Below, in pieces: positions 27,225 to 37,133 of a stretch of 64,000 bases of DNA. A program made the position numbers and the translations under genes. Numbering within the stretch: the first letter of the stretch is position 1; every line of letters starts with the position of its first letter. Below the pieces are notes generated by a model. It searched no databases. It was not told the origin of the DNA and saw nothing but the letters and a program-made list of their open reading frames with translations. Origin of the DNA: Pyrococcus kukulkanii (GTDB lineage: Archaea > Methanobacteriota_B > Thermococci > Thermococcales > Thermococcaceae); the NCBI RefSeq assembly GCF_041647995.1, contig NZ_JARRIB010000002.1, positions 350,455-414,454 of the forward strand. The letters are read 5' to 3'.

Positions 27225-30200
27225 CTTTCAATTCTCTTTTAGTCTTATTGGAACGGTCAAGGAGCTTGCAGAATTTCTAAAGAAGATCTACTTTCAATTC
27301 TCTTTTAGTCTTATTGGAACGCACTTTCTTCACTGATTTTATCCTCGTTATCATCCTTTCAATTCTCTTTTAGTCTTATTGGAACCTGATCTTGAGCCTC
27401 TCCAAGCGGTATTGTGCCTCTTCGAGCTTTCAATTCTCTTTTAGTCTTATTGGAACAATGCCGCTATGAAGTTGGCGATCTCCTCCACTACCTTCCTTTC
27501 AATTCTCTTTTAGTCTTATTGGAACGCGATTACGGTTCGTCAATCACAGGCAACTACATAATCTTTCAATTCTCTTTTAGTCTTATTGGAACCTGGGGTC
27601 GAGGATTTTGAGCTTGAATGCAAGTATCGAGCTTTCAATTCTCTTTTAGTCTTATTGGAACGGATAGGCTATTTAACAAGAGGGCAGTAGTTGGGCTGAA
27701 ACGGTTTCAATTCTCTTTTAGTCTTATTGGAACTGGATGTGAGGGTCATCAAGAGAACCACTTACCTGTTGTTTCAATTCTCTTTTAGTCTTATTGGAAC
27801 CTTTGAGAAACCACCTGATTCTCTTACTGTCTCGAACGTTTCAATTCTCTTTTAGTCTTATTGGAACGCCAGACCTGAAATAGCAGCAATGCCTAAACTC
27901 CAAAGTTTCAATTCTCTTTTAGTCTTATTGGAACCACCAGCTTGTTTCCTTATTGTAGAGCACTTTTATCTGTTTCAATTCTCTTTTAGTCTTATTGGAA
28001 CCCACACGCACCCGGCCGGCCGGTTCCCACCACCGCCGTTTCAATTCTCTTTTAGTCTTATTGGAACCGACTACTACATGTTCAAGAGGGTGCTAGCGTG
28101 TGCGGTTTCAATTCTCTTTTAGTCTTATTGGAACTAATACTTCCCGTCTGCCAACTTGGTGTATAAAACCTCGTTTCAATTCTCTTTTAGTCTTATTGGA
28201 ACAAAAGATAAATGAGATTATTGTTAATTCAATTTTAGAGTTTCAATTCTCTTTTAGTCTTATTGGAACTCATTATTGAGGCTAGGCATACTTGTATGAT
28301 AATCAGGTTTCAATTCTCTTTTAGTCTTATTGGAACATTATCATAAAGAGCTCTGACATGTGGGATTTGTTCAGTTTCAATTCTCTTTTAGTCTTATTGG
28401 AACTGCAGTGAACCTCAGCAGATCAGATTTTGCCGTACTGTTTCAATTCTCTTTTAGTCTTATTGGAACCATACTATGAGGAGGAAAACCACAGGCATGA
28501 GACTGTGTTTCAATTCTCTTTTAGTCTTATTGGAACTCCCCTCCGTCAAGAAGCTCTTGGAGGTGTTGTTGTAAGTTTCAATTCTCTTTTAGTCTTATTG
28601 GAACTTGGAAAGGCCATTTATATCGAGAAGATCCAGCAGCTCCTAAGTTTCAATTCTCTTTTAGTCTTATTGGAACAAGGGCACAAGAGGGCATTCTGGA
28701 TTTACCTACCTAGTTTCAATTCTCTTTTAGTCTTATTGGAACGGGGTAATATAGTAAAGTGTGCTCCTCCCGTCACAATAGGTTTCAATTCTCTTTTAGT
28801 CTTATTGGAACGCTCAGGGTAGAGAATGGTGTGGTTGAGTGGTATAGTGTTTCAATTCTCTTTTAGTCTTATTGGAACAGCCAATCTTCCACTCGAAGAA
28901 CATAGCAATATTCAGTTTCAATTCTCTTTTAGTCTTATTGGAACGAGGACTTGCTGGAGATGAAGCCCGAGGACAGGCGTCTAGTTTCAATTCTCTTTTA
29001 GTCTTATTGGAACCTATCCATCTGGCCAGGAGGAGTTTGATTCTCCCTTCGTTTCAATTCTCTTTTAGTCTTATTGGAACCTTGTATCCTTCCGTGATTT
29101 TGGAGCCAGACTTCTTGTTTCAATTCTCTTTTAGTCTTATTGGAACTCCACTGCTCCCCTGTAAATTTGTGCTATTTGCTTGAGTTTCAATTCTCTTTTA
29201 GTCTTATTGGAACTAGTCCCCGTGAAAACGTCATAGTCCTCGAAAATTTGGTTTCAATTCTCTTTTAGTCTTATTGGAACGCTCTCATTGCCTATCTCCT
29301 TTGCATTTTCTACTTCCGTTTCAATTCTCTTTTAGTCTTATTGGAACTTGTCATATGTTACGGGTTTGGGAGTTGGAGGCATTTGTTTCAATTCTCTTTT
29401 AGTCTTATTGGAACACTCGGCATCTAAATTATATTTCTCTATTGCTTCGTTTCAATTCTCTTTTAGTCTTATTGGAACCGAGTGTTGCGGTGGTTGGGGG
29501 TTACATTAAGGTTAAGTTTCAATTCTCTTTTAGTCTTATTGGAACAAGCATCACGAGAGATATCCTATACTTTACTGTCCAGGATCGTTTCAATTCTCTT
29601 TTAGTCTTATTGGAACCTCTTTTGGAGCCCCGAGTTCTGCCAAAAACACCCAGTTTCAATTCTCTTTTAGTCTTATTGGAACCTTTGACCATCTGGAAGC
29701 TCTAAATCCACTGGTATTTCAAGGTTTCAATTCTCTTTTAGTCTTATTGGAACACACTGACAAAACTATTACTGCAACTGACTGTGCAATGTTTCAATTC
29801 TCTTTTAGTCTTATTGGAACGTAGTTGAAGATGAAGATGTTGATCGCGTCTATCTTGGTTTCAATTCTCTTTTAGTCTTATTGGAACGAGCTAAAACCAA
29901 GCGAGCTGGTAAAGGTGTTGGGGGAGTTTCAATTCTCTTTTAGTCTTATTGGAACGGGCTCGACGACGATACCGAGGAGGACGATGTTGTCGGGTTTCAA
30001 TTCTCTTTTAGTCTTATTGGAACTTTTAGTCTTATTGGAACTTGAGATGACAAGAAAGTACATAGCACACGAGCTAGATGTTTCAATTCTCTTTTAGTCT
30101 TATTGGAACCTCTCTGTATGCCTTGATGTATAGTAAGTATGTATATGTTTCAATTCTCTTTTAGTCTTATTGGAACAGCCTATTACAACAAAATTGCCTT

Positions 30201-30380
30201 CAACTCACTAATGTTTCAATTCTCTTTTAGTCTTATTGGAACTATTGTTATAATACGCATCCCCTTTTAACGTTCCATTGTTTCAATTCTCTTTTAGTCT
30301 TATTGGAACCAGGGAACTCGGGTATTTTGACAGTAGTGAAGTGCTCATCGGTTTCAATTCTCTTTTAGTCTTATTGGAAC
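27225..30380 (-). CRISPR. CRISPR array, 47 repeats and 46 spacers
   Basis: A 30-base repeat ([C/G]TTTCAATTCTCTTTTAGTC then TTATTGGAAC on the plus strand) recurs every 65-72 bases from 27225-27254 to 30351-30380; spacers are mostly 35-42 bases. The transcribed strand is minus, where the repeat reads GTTCCAATAAGAC... and ends GAATTGAAA[C/G], the Pyrococcus form that yields an 8-base crRNA handle. The 7 left-hand (leader-distal, oldest) repeats end in G on that strand; the other 40 end in C. Between the repeats ending at 30023 and starting at 30080 an extra 18-base piece of repeat is present, so that spacer interval is 56 bases. No cas gene is in the window. Confidence 0.98.
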
Positions 30381-30841
30381 AGGCGCGATTTTTAGTGCAA
30401 TTCCTCTAATATCCCCTAGAAAAGCCCCAATATTATAAGCTTTTCGGCAAGGGATCCTTTCTTTTTGTCCATCTCCCCCTAAAATTAAAGAACCTGTGAG
30501 AACGCTAAGACGAGTTTATACAATGCCCTCCGAGTTGCTTTCATCTCCCTTAATTCCGCAAGCTACGCTACTATGATGGATGTTTTGCTTGTAGACGGTA
30601 AAATTATTCCATAAACTATATTTTGACAATTTCCTTCCTCCCATATCCTTTATATCCCCATCTGGAGATATTACCGATATTATCGAAAAATCTTCGTAAC
30701 ATTTTCACATGTTATATATGTCCTATAGTCATTTAGTAACGAAAGATTACTAAACATTTCCAACCCGCGCAGGCCAGGTATTTTTCTTTTTTAGGAGTGT
30801 ATACGGGGCTAATTGTAATAAAAAGAGAACAAATGAGGGAT
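30381..30841 (-). promoter_or_regulatory. CRISPR leader
   Basis: A 461-base A/T-rich non-coding stretch between the newest (right-hand) repeat and the iorA stop. By its position beside the repeat end where transcription must begin, and by its length, this is the leader that carries the array promoter and directs spacer insertion. TATA-like elements on the minus strand include GATATAAAGG near 30648-30657. No gene is visible in it. Confidence 0.75.
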
Positions 30842-32689
30842 CTAAGATTTTTCGATCTCACTTGGGAACTTTATGGCATCAAATGGACAGATCTGATTGC
30901 AGATTCCGCAACCCGTGCATATTAAATTGTCGATCCTTACCTTTCTCGTTCTTAGATCATAAACTAATGCTGGACAGCCAGTCAGGAGAATGCACGCTTT
31001 ACAGCCCGTGCATTTGTCCTCTATCACCACTGGTATCTCCCCTATCTCACCCCTTCTTATCACTGGAATTACGCACTCCCTCTTTGCTATTATTACTGCG
31101 GGTCCCTTAACCTTCATTGCCTCTTTTATCGCTTCTTTCGTCGCTTTAAGGTCGTAGGGATCAACCGTTTTAACGTACTTAACTCCAATGGCCCTAACCA
31201 AGGCCTCGATGTCAATCTCCTGGAACTTCCTTCCGGTTTCACTTCCACCAGTTCCTGGGTGTGGCTGGTGACCCGTCATTGCAGTGGTTCTATTATCGAG
31301 GATTAGCACTAGAACGTCAAGGTTCTTGTAGACTGCATCTATTAGGGGTTGAATTCCGTTGTGGAAGAAAGTTGAGTCTCCTATCGTTGCGACTATTTTC
31401 TTGCCCATTGCCACGCTTTGTCCATTGGCAAGGCTTATACTAGCACCCATGACGAACTCCGTCCATATTGCCTCGAGGGGAGGTAGCAGTGAGAGTGCGT
31501 AACAGCCTATGTCACCGTGAACCGGAACATCGAACTTTCCGAAGCCAAGCTCTCTTAGAGCATCCAGCAATGCCCTGTAGCTACCCCTGTGGGGACAGCC
31601 TGGACACATAACGGGGGGCCTCTTGGGAGCTAACGCTTCCGCCTCTCTAACCTCCTGGGGTATCTCAACTTCATCCTGCTCCTTCCCCAGGATCTTCAAC
31701 AGGGCATTTTTCACTAGCCGTGGATTCAGCTCTCCCTCTAGGGGTAGGTGGCCTGTCCTCTTCCCGTATATTGGAACCCTCAAGCCTTCTTCATATGCAA
31801 CTACCTTAACTTCCTCCTCTAAGAAGGGGCCCCCTTCCTCTATTACTATCACCTTTTCCACGCTCTTCAGGAACTCTATGACAAGTTTCCTTGGCAGTGG
31901 GTGGGGAGTTGAGAGCTTTAGTATCTTAAAGCTTTCATTGAGGGATTGTACTACCTCTTTAACGTAGTTATATGGAGCACCTTCGACGATTATTCCTACC
32001 TTCCCGTTCCCTTCAACCCAGTTGAATGGCATTGAGTTGAATTCCTCTTCGATCTTTCTTAGGTTTTCGTTCAACCACTGATGCCTCTTCCTGTTGCCTT
32101 CCATGCTCGCCCTAACATAACGCTCGATGTCTTTCTTGAACTTTGGTTCCCTCTTCAGCTCCTTAAATTCCCCAACCTCGACATCGGCCGTAGTGTGGTT
32201 GACCCTTGTGGTCGTTCTGAATATTACCGGCACTTTATAACGCTCGCTCAGCTCGTAGGCGTAAATTATGAGATCATGGGCCTCCTGAGGATCACACGGT
32301 TCTAGAACTGGTAGGAGGGATATCTTTCCATAGTACCTGTCATCCTGCTCAGTCTGACTTGTGTGTGGCCCAGGATCATCTGCCACAAGAATTACAAGAC
32401 CCCCTTCTACCCCAGAGTATGCGAGGCTCATGAGGGGATCGGCCGCAACATTTAAGCCAACACATTTCATAGTTACTAGGCTCCTGAGCCCGGCATAAGA
32501 AACTCCAGCGGCTTCCTCCAAAGCTACCTTTTCATTTGGTGCCCATTCAGCAAAAACCTCTGGCTTTAGCCTCGCTATCGTTTCAATGACTTCAGTTGAT
32601 GGCGTCCCAGGATAACCGGTGGCGAACGCGATTCCAGCTTCTAATGCACCATGAGCTATGGCCTCATTTCCCATGAGTAGCTTCTTCAC
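30842..32689 (-). CDS. iorA: Indolepyruvate:ferredoxin oxidoreductase alpha subunit
   Basis: 615 residues. It decarboxylates aryl 2-oxoacids (from Trp, Phe, Tyr) to aryl-CoA with thiamine diphosphate and passes electrons to ferredoxin. Seen: the pyrimidine-binding domain (MGNEAIAHGALEAGIAFATG), the ThDP site ATIGDSTFFHNGIQP with DNRTTAMTGHQPHPG, and a C-terminal ferredoxin part with CTGCKACILLTGCP and CTGCGICNQICP (two 4Fe-4S clusters). The partner iorB is not next to it: downstream is the CRISPR leader and upstream a divergent amidohydrolase. So iorB is elsewhere, or this is a paralogue. Confidence 0.92.
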   Translation of the reverse strand: MKKLLMGNEAIAHGALEAGIAFATGYPGTPSTEVIETIARLKPEVFAEWAPNEKVALEEAAGVSYAGLRSLVTMKCVGLNVAADPLMSLAYSGVEGGLVILVADDPGPHTSQTEQDDRYYGKISLLPVLEPCDPQEAHDLIIYAYELSERYKVPVIFRTTTRVNHTTADVEVGEFKELKREPKFKKDIERYVRASMEGNRKRHQWLNENLRKIEEEFNSMPFNWVEGNGKVGIIVEGAPYNYVKEVVQSLNESFKILKLSTPHPLPRKLVIEFLKSVEKVIVIEEGGPFLEEEVKVVAYEEGLRVPIYGKRTGHLPLEGELNPRLVKNALLKILGKEQDEVEIPQEVREAEALAPKRPPVMCPGCPHRGSYRALLDALRELGFGKFDVPVHGDIGCYALSLLPPLEAIWTEFVMGASISLANGQSVAMGKKIVATIGDSTFFHNGIQPLIDAVYKNLDVLVLILDNRTTAMTGHQPHPGTGGSETGRKFQEIDIEALVRAIGVKYVKTVDPYDLKATKEAIKEAMKVKGPAVIIAKRECVIPVIRRGEIGEIPVVIEDKCTGCKACILLTGCPALVYDLRTRKVRIDNLICTGCGICNQICPFDAIKFPSEIEKS

Positions 32690-32759
32690 GTTAAGCCACC
32701 CATCTGATTGTATTCATGAAAGTTAAAAATTTTCATCATGTAATATATTTGGTGGTAGT

Positions 32760-34196
32760 ATGAGAGCCCTAGTTAACGGTGTGATCTATGTCTCATTTAA
32801 CCCTGTTAAGAGGGTCTCGGGTCTGGTGATAGCAAATGATAGGGTAGTATTTGCCGGAGAGGGTGAAGTGGCAAGGAAAATAGCTGAGATGGCCGATGGA
32901 GAAGTGGTTGATCTTAAAGGTAAGTTCGTCATGCCAGCGTTCTTTGACTCCCATCTGCACTTAGACGAACTTGGAATGAGCCTTGAAATGGTAGATTTAA
33001 GGGGGGTTAAATCAATAGAGGAGCTCGTGAACAAGCTAAGATCCTCTAAGGCAAAGATAATCTTCGGCTTTGGGTGGGATCAAGACGAGCTCGGCAGGTG
33101 GCCCACGAGGGATGACCTCGATGGTATAGATAGGCCCGTGTTTATATACAGGAAGTGCTTTCATGTTGCCGTGGCAAACTCTAAGATGCTTGAACTCTTG
33201 AATCTGAAGCCCTCAGAGGACTTCGATGAGTCTACGGGACTGATAAAGGAGAAGGCGCTTGAGGAAGCTAGGAAAGTGATAAATGAAAAAGTCTTATCTG
33301 TTGATGACTATGCCCACTACATTTTAAGAGCCCAGGATCACCTACTTAACTTGGGAGTTCACTCCGTGGACTTCATGAGCGTCAACGAGAAAGCCCTCAA
33401 AGCCCTCTTCGAACTTGAGAGGGAGAGAAAACTTAGACTCAATGTTTTTGCATACCTAAATCCTGAATTGCTAGACAAGCTTGAGTCCCTTGGCCTGGGA
33501 AAATTTGAGGGTAGGAGGTTGGTAATAGCGGGAGTTAAGCTGTTCACAGACGGAAGCTTAGGTGCGAGAACCGCCCTTCTTAGTGAGCCGTATTCGGATG
33601 ATCCTTCCACCTCGGGCCAGCTCGTTGCCGATAAGAATTATCTAGTGAGCGTCATTGAGAGGGCTAAATCCCTGGGTTTGGACGTTGCTATCCATGCCAT
33701 AGGTGATAAGGCACTTGACGTTGCCTTGGATGCGTTTGAAGAAACTGAATTCGCAGGGAGGATAGAGCATGCATCGGTAGTCAGGGATGATCAGCTTGAG
33801 AGGATCAAAGATTTGGGTATTAGGCTCTCGGTTCAGCCCCACTTCATAATCAGCGATTGGTGGGTCGTTGAGAGGGTTGGAGAGGAGAGGGCTAAGTGGG
33901 TCTACAGGTTCAAAACCTTAAGCAAGTACGCTGAGCTCGGGTTCAGTACGGATGCGCCAATAGAGCCTGCTGATCCATGGTTGACTGTAGATGCCGCTGT
34001 GAACAGGGGTAAAAGCAAGGTTAAGCTGTACGAGCTGACGAAGGGTGAAGCCTTATCTATGGATGAAGCCCTGCACTTCTATACCTACGGTTCAGCCAGC
34101 GTGTCGCTGGCTAGGGACATTGGAAAGCTTGAGCCAGGGTTTAAGGCCGAGTACATAGTATTGGATAGGGATCCCTTAAAACTTGCCTTCTCTTAG
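32760..34196 (+). CDS. Amidohydrolase superfamily metal-dependent hydrolase
   Basis: 478 residues in the composite TIM-barrel amidohydrolase_3 group. The metal site is shown by PAFFDSHLHLDELG (HxH), by GVKLFTDGSLGARTALL, by DVAIHAIGDKALD and GRIEHASVVRD (His ligands), and by ELGFSTDAPIEPADP (Asp). A small beta-sandwich surrounds the barrel (VMPAF before; KAEYIVLDRDPL at the end). It likely hydrolyses an amide or formamide, but the substrate is not known. GGTGGT precedes the ATG. It is divergent from iorA with 70 bases between. Confidence 0.85.
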   Translation: MRALVNGVIYVSFNPVKRVSGLVIANDRVVFAGEGEVARKIAEMADGEVVDLKGKFVMPAFFDSHLHLDELGMSLEMVDLRGVKSIEELVNKLRSSKAKIIFGFGWDQDELGRWPTRDDLDGIDRPVFIYRKCFHVAVANSKMLELLNLKPSEDFDESTGLIKEKALEEARKVINEKVLSVDDYAHYILRAQDHLLNLGVHSVDFMSVNEKALKALFELERERKLRLNVFAYLNPELLDKLESLGLGKFEGRRLVIAGVKLFTDGSLGARTALLSEPYSDDPSTSGQLVADKNYLVSVIERAKSLGLDVAIHAIGDKALDVALDAFEETEFAGRIEHASVVRDDQLERIKDLGIRLSVQPHFIISDWWVVERVGEERAKWVYRFKTLSKYAELGFSTDAPIEPADPWLTVDAAVNRGKSKVKLYELTKGEALSMDEALHFYTYGSASVSLARDIGKLEPGFKAEYIVLDRDPLKLAFS

Positions 34197-34314
34197 TCTT
34201 TAAGTGATCGCGCTCCACTGGTGGGGAATTTTATATTTTCCCTTTCTTTTTATAGGGCCAAAGGGAGGTCGGATTTTGAAAGTTAAGGATTGAAATGCGT
34301 TTATCAGAAAATAG

Positions 34315-34389
34315 CGGGCCGGCCGGGATTTGAACCCGGGACTTCCGCCTCCGGAGGGCGGCGTTCTATCCTGGCTAAACTACCGGCCC
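34315..34389 (-). tRNA. tRNA-Arg (anticodon CCG)
   Basis: On the minus strand a 75-base cloverleaf: acceptor GGGCCGG/CCGGCCC with discriminator G, anticodon stem CCGCC/GGCGG around loop CTCCGGA (anticodon CCG, reads CGG), and T-arm CCGGG-TTCAAAT-CCCGG. CCA is not encoded. A TATA-like TTCTTTAAAAGG lies about 10-20 bases upstream (34396-34407 region). No intron is visible. Confidence 0.95.
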
Positions 34390-34438
34390 ACCTACTTCCT
34401 TTTAAAGAACCTAACTTAAATTTCTTACTGGTGATATC

Positions 34439-35236
34439 ATGCCCAGGATAGCCGTCATAGGAGGTTCTGGAGTCTACGACTTCCCTGCAGAGAATAAAAG
34501 GGAGGAAGTAGTGAAGACTCCCTACGGTGAAGTAACCGTAACCATCGGAAGGATAAGTGGAGAGGAAGTGGTTTTCCTCGCCAGGCATGGAAGAGGACAC
34601 TCAATCCCTCCCCACAAGATAAACTATAGGGCCAACATTTGGGCCCTCTACGAGCTCGGGGTTGAGAGGATTATTGCCACCTCAGCGGTTGGCTCCCTAA
34701 ACCCAAATATGAAACCTGGAGATTTCATAGTTCTTGACCAGCTCATGGACTTTACTGTTTCGAGGCCCAGGACATTTTATGATGGAGAAGAAAGTCCCCA
34801 CGATAGGAAGTTCGTTGCCCACGTTGACTTTACGGAACCCTACTGCCCCGAGATAAGGAGGGCACTAATAACTGCCGCAAAGAACCTAGCCCTCCCCTAC
34901 CACCCTCGGGGAACTTACGTGTGTACTGAAGGTCCTAGATTTGAGACTGCTGCCGAAATCAGAGCTTACAGAATCCTGGGTGGCGACGTAGTAGGGATGA
35001 CTCAGTGCCCTGAGGCGATACTTGCAAGGGAGCTCGAGATGTGCTACGCCAGCGTTGCGATAGTTACCAACTATGCCGCGGGGATAAGCCATCAAAAGCT
35101 AACTCACTCTGAAGTGATTGAGTTGATGCAGAAGAAAACGAGGGAGATAGTCTCGTTAATAGTTCATGCAATTCCCCTTATCCCAAAGGAAAGGAATTGC
35201 CCCTGTAAAGATGCGCTTAAGGGGGCTACTGGGTGA
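34439..35236 (+). CDS. mtnP: S-methyl-5'-thioadenosine / purine nucleoside phosphorylase
   Basis: 265 residues of the hexameric/trimeric MTAP-PNP family: phosphate site IGGSGVYDF and FLARHGRGHSIPPHKINYRA, base site TEGPRFETAAEIR and VGMTQCPEAILARELEMCY. The C-terminus has RNCPCKD, a CxC motif known in the thermostable Pyrococcus MTAP II and thought to help disulfide stability. It salvages adenine from methylthioadenosine, fitting the purine-permease neighbour. GGTGAT lies 5 bases before the ATG. Confidence 0.93.
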   Translation: MPRIAVIGGSGVYDFPAENKREEVVKTPYGEVTVTIGRISGEEVVFLARHGRGHSIPPHKINYRANIWALYELGVERIIATSAVGSLNPNMKPGDFIVLDQLMDFTVSRPRTFYDGEESPHDRKFVAHVDFTEPYCPEIRRALITAAKNLALPYHPRGTYVCTEGPRFETAAEIRAYRILGGDVVGMTQCPEAILARELEMCYASVAIVTNYAAGISHQKLTHSEVIELMQKKTREIVSLIVHAIPLIPKERNCPCKDALKGATG

Positions 35237-35312
35237 ATCCAATCTTTTCAATTCTTGAAACTTTGAAATTTTGCCATAAACTTGTAAAATAAATCTTAAA
35301 AATATTCTTTTC

Positions 35313-35332
35313 TTTGACAAAACAAAGGCAAT
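35313..35332. promoter_or_regulatory. Putative purine operator before the permease gene
   Basis: TTTGACAAAACAAAGGCAAT shares its first ten bases and its final CAAT with the purT-upstream site. It lies just downstream of the TATA-like CTTAAAAATATT (35295-35306) and before the GGAGGTG ribosome site, the position of a repressor site over the transcription start. Conservation of the second half-site is imperfect. Confidence 0.45.
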
Positions 35333-35345
35333 CGGAGGTGCCCGG

Positions 35346-36674
35346 ATGGGCTGGGTTGAGAGGTATTTTGAATTTGAAAAGTATAACACTGATCTTAGAA
35401 CTGAGATCCTTGCCGGATTGACAACATTCATGACCATGGCTTACATCCTCTTCGTAAACCCCTCAATTCTTAGTGCAGCGATGGGCAAGGAGGCATTTGA
35501 TTCACTCGTTACTGCGACAGCGTTGGCCGCAGGCCTCACGACTATACTAATGGGAATCTATGCCAAGAAACCATTCGCTCTTGCCCCAGGAATGGGGCTC
35601 AACGCGTACTTTGCCTTTACGGTAGCTCCCAAGTACGGATGGAAAGTTGCGCTGGCCGCGGTGTTCATTGAGGGTATAATATTCATAATACTAAGCGTGA
35701 CCAAGGTCAGAAGTGCAATAATCCATGCAATTCCCCTGAGCCAGAAGTACGCTGTTGGTGCTGGTATTGGGCTGTTCTTAACTTTCATAGGGCTTAATGA
35801 TGTTGGTCTTCTGACAGCGGCAACAACAGAGGAGGGAATCCTTAAACTTACAGGCCTTAATGCCCATGCATTGGCAAAGCCCGAAACACTACTGTTCCTC
35901 TTCGGTCTGTTCGTTGCGGCAATTCTAATCGGTCTAAGGATCAAGGGTGCACTACTGATATCGATACTTGCAACTAGCATCATAGGATGGATAACAGGAG
36001 TTGCTCCTTGGCCAGAGAAGTTGTTCTCGATGCCCACAATAAGCTACACCTTCCTGAAGCTTGACCTCCACGGCTTACTCAATGCTGGAGCCCTTGGAGT
36101 AGTCTTTGCATTCTTCATGGTGGACTTCTTCGACACCCTTGGAACGGTCACCGGTTTGAGTGCCAAGGCGGGCTTCCTGACCAAGGAGGGTAAGATACCA
36201 GATGCAGAGAAGGTTCTCCTCACGGATGCAATAGGAACTACGTTCGGTGCAATACTCGGTACCTCGACCGTCACAACGTACATCGAGAGTGCGGCAGGCA
36301 TAGAGGAGGGTGGCAGAACGGGATTTACGGCCGTCATAGTTGGCCTCCTATTCCTGGCAATAGGCCTCTTCATCGCGCCACTAGCGAAGGCCATTCCAAC
36401 CTTCGCAACGGCTCCCGCCTTAGTGATAGTTGGTTACTACATGATGAGCGCCTTCAAGGAGGTTGACTTCAGCGATCCAACTGAAGCAATTCCAGCGTTC
36501 TTAGTGTTGATAACGATACCTTTCACTTACTCAATAGCCGATGGAATTGGAGTTGGCTTCATAAGCTACACCCTACTCAAGGTATTCACTGGAAGGTGGA
36601 AGGAGGTACACCCACTAATGTACATCTTGACCCTCGTGTTCATCGGCTACTTCGCCTACCTTGCCACTGCCTGA
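35346..36674 (+). CDS. AzgA/NCS2-type purine permease
   Basis: 442 residues and about 12 transmembrane segments. Family motifs: REILAGLTTFMTMAYILFVN-type start TEILAGLTTFMTMAYILFVN, APGMGLNAYFAF, VDFFDTLGTVTGLSA and GTSTVTTYIESAAGIEEGGR. It imports adenine, guanine or hypoxanthine with protons. Its promoter carries a purine-motif copy, and the upstream gene makes adenine from methylthioadenosine, so it belongs to purine salvage. The last 60 bases overlap antisense with the DtxR-like regulator gene. Confidence 0.93.
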   Translation: MGWVERYFEFEKYNTDLRTEILAGLTTFMTMAYILFVNPSILSAAMGKEAFDSLVTATALAAGLTTILMGIYAKKPFALAPGMGLNAYFAFTVAPKYGWKVALAAVFIEGIIFIILSVTKVRSAIIHAIPLSQKYAVGAGIGLFLTFIGLNDVGLLTAATTEEGILKLTGLNAHALAKPETLLFLFGLFVAAILIGLRIKGALLISILATSIIGWITGVAPWPEKLFSMPTISYTFLKLDLHGLLNAGALGVVFAFFMVDFFDTLGTVTGLSAKAGFLTKEGKIPDAEKVLLTDAIGTTFGAILGTSTVTTYIESAAGIEEGGRTGFTAVIVGLLFLAIGLFIAPLAKAIPTFATAPALVIVGYYMMSAFKEVDFSDPTEAIPAFLVLITIPFTYSIADGIGVGFISYTLLKVFTGRWKEVHPLMYILTLVFIGYFAYLATA

Positions 36675-37091
36675 TTCTTCCCTTACCTTTTTTAGGAACT
36701 GCTTCAGGACGTAAGGGCAGTGCTCCTGGACATAGCTTATAAACTCTTTTATCCTCTGGATTGTTATGTCATGGACATAGTGCTCGAACTGGCACGCATC
36801 TTCCTCCGCAATCTCAGGGGGAATTCCCAGGACATTGGTAAAGAACTCTGTAAGGAGGACGTGCTTAGAATAAGTCCTTTCCGCTATCTTCCTGCCCTCT
36901 TCCGTTAAGAGTATCCTATCATATTTTTCGTACTCAACCAAGCCTTTCTCGGCAAGCTTCTTCAGGGCATCAACGACGCTTGGGGGCTTAACGTGCAAAA
37001 CCTTAGCTATGTCTTTAACCCTAATCACGCCCTTATTCTTCTGAAGAAGGTACATGACCTCCAAGTATTCCTCCTCCCTCTTTGAAACCAC
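36615..37091 (-). CDS. DtxR/MntR-family iron- or manganese-dependent repressor
   Basis: 158 residues: an N-terminal winged helix (EEYLEVMYLLQKNKGVIRVKDIAKVLHVKPPSVVDALKKL) and a dimer/metal-binding part with HVLLTEFFTNVLG, EEDACQFEHYVHD; the Glu/Cys/His residues here are the usual metal ligands. It lacks the SH3-like third domain. GTG 37091 follows GGTGGG. A TTAG...CCTAA inverted repeat between its TATA and start, also found at feoA, suggests that it represses itself and feo. Its final 20 codons overlap azgA antisense. Confidence 0.85.
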   Translation of the reverse strand: MVSKREEEYLEVMYLLQKNKGVIRVKDIAKVLHVKPPSVVDALKKLAEKGLVEYEKYDRILLTEEGRKIAERTYSKHVLLTEFFTNVLGIPPEIAEEDACQFEHYVHDITIQRIKEFISYVQEHCPYVLKQFLKKVREESGSGKVGEVADEHEGQDVH

Positions 37092-37102
37092 CTTTACCCA
37101 CC

Positions 37103-37122
37103 AAAATTAGACTAACCTAAAG
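37103..37122. promoter_or_regulatory. DtxR-box-like operator, autoregulatory
   Basis: Plus-strand AAAATTAGACTAACCTAAAG contains TTAGACTAACCTAA, whose complement TTAGGTTAGTCTAA is close to the bacterial DtxR/IdeR consensus TTAGGTTAGCCTAACCTAA. It lies between the minus-strand TATA (TTATTTAAATTC, about 37123-37134) and the repressor's own start. It matches 11 of 14 positions of the feoA site. Confidence 0.65.
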
Positions 37123-37133
37123 AATTTAAATAA

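Noticed and set aside
27414..30097. Open frames with repeated FNSLLVLLE or FQFSFSLIGT
   Set aside because: They are translations of the CRISPR repeat and spacers; the repeat period explains them.
34197..34314. Possible small gene between the amidohydrolase and tRNA-Arg
   Set aside because: Only A/T-rich terminator-like sequence and a TATA-like element are visible.
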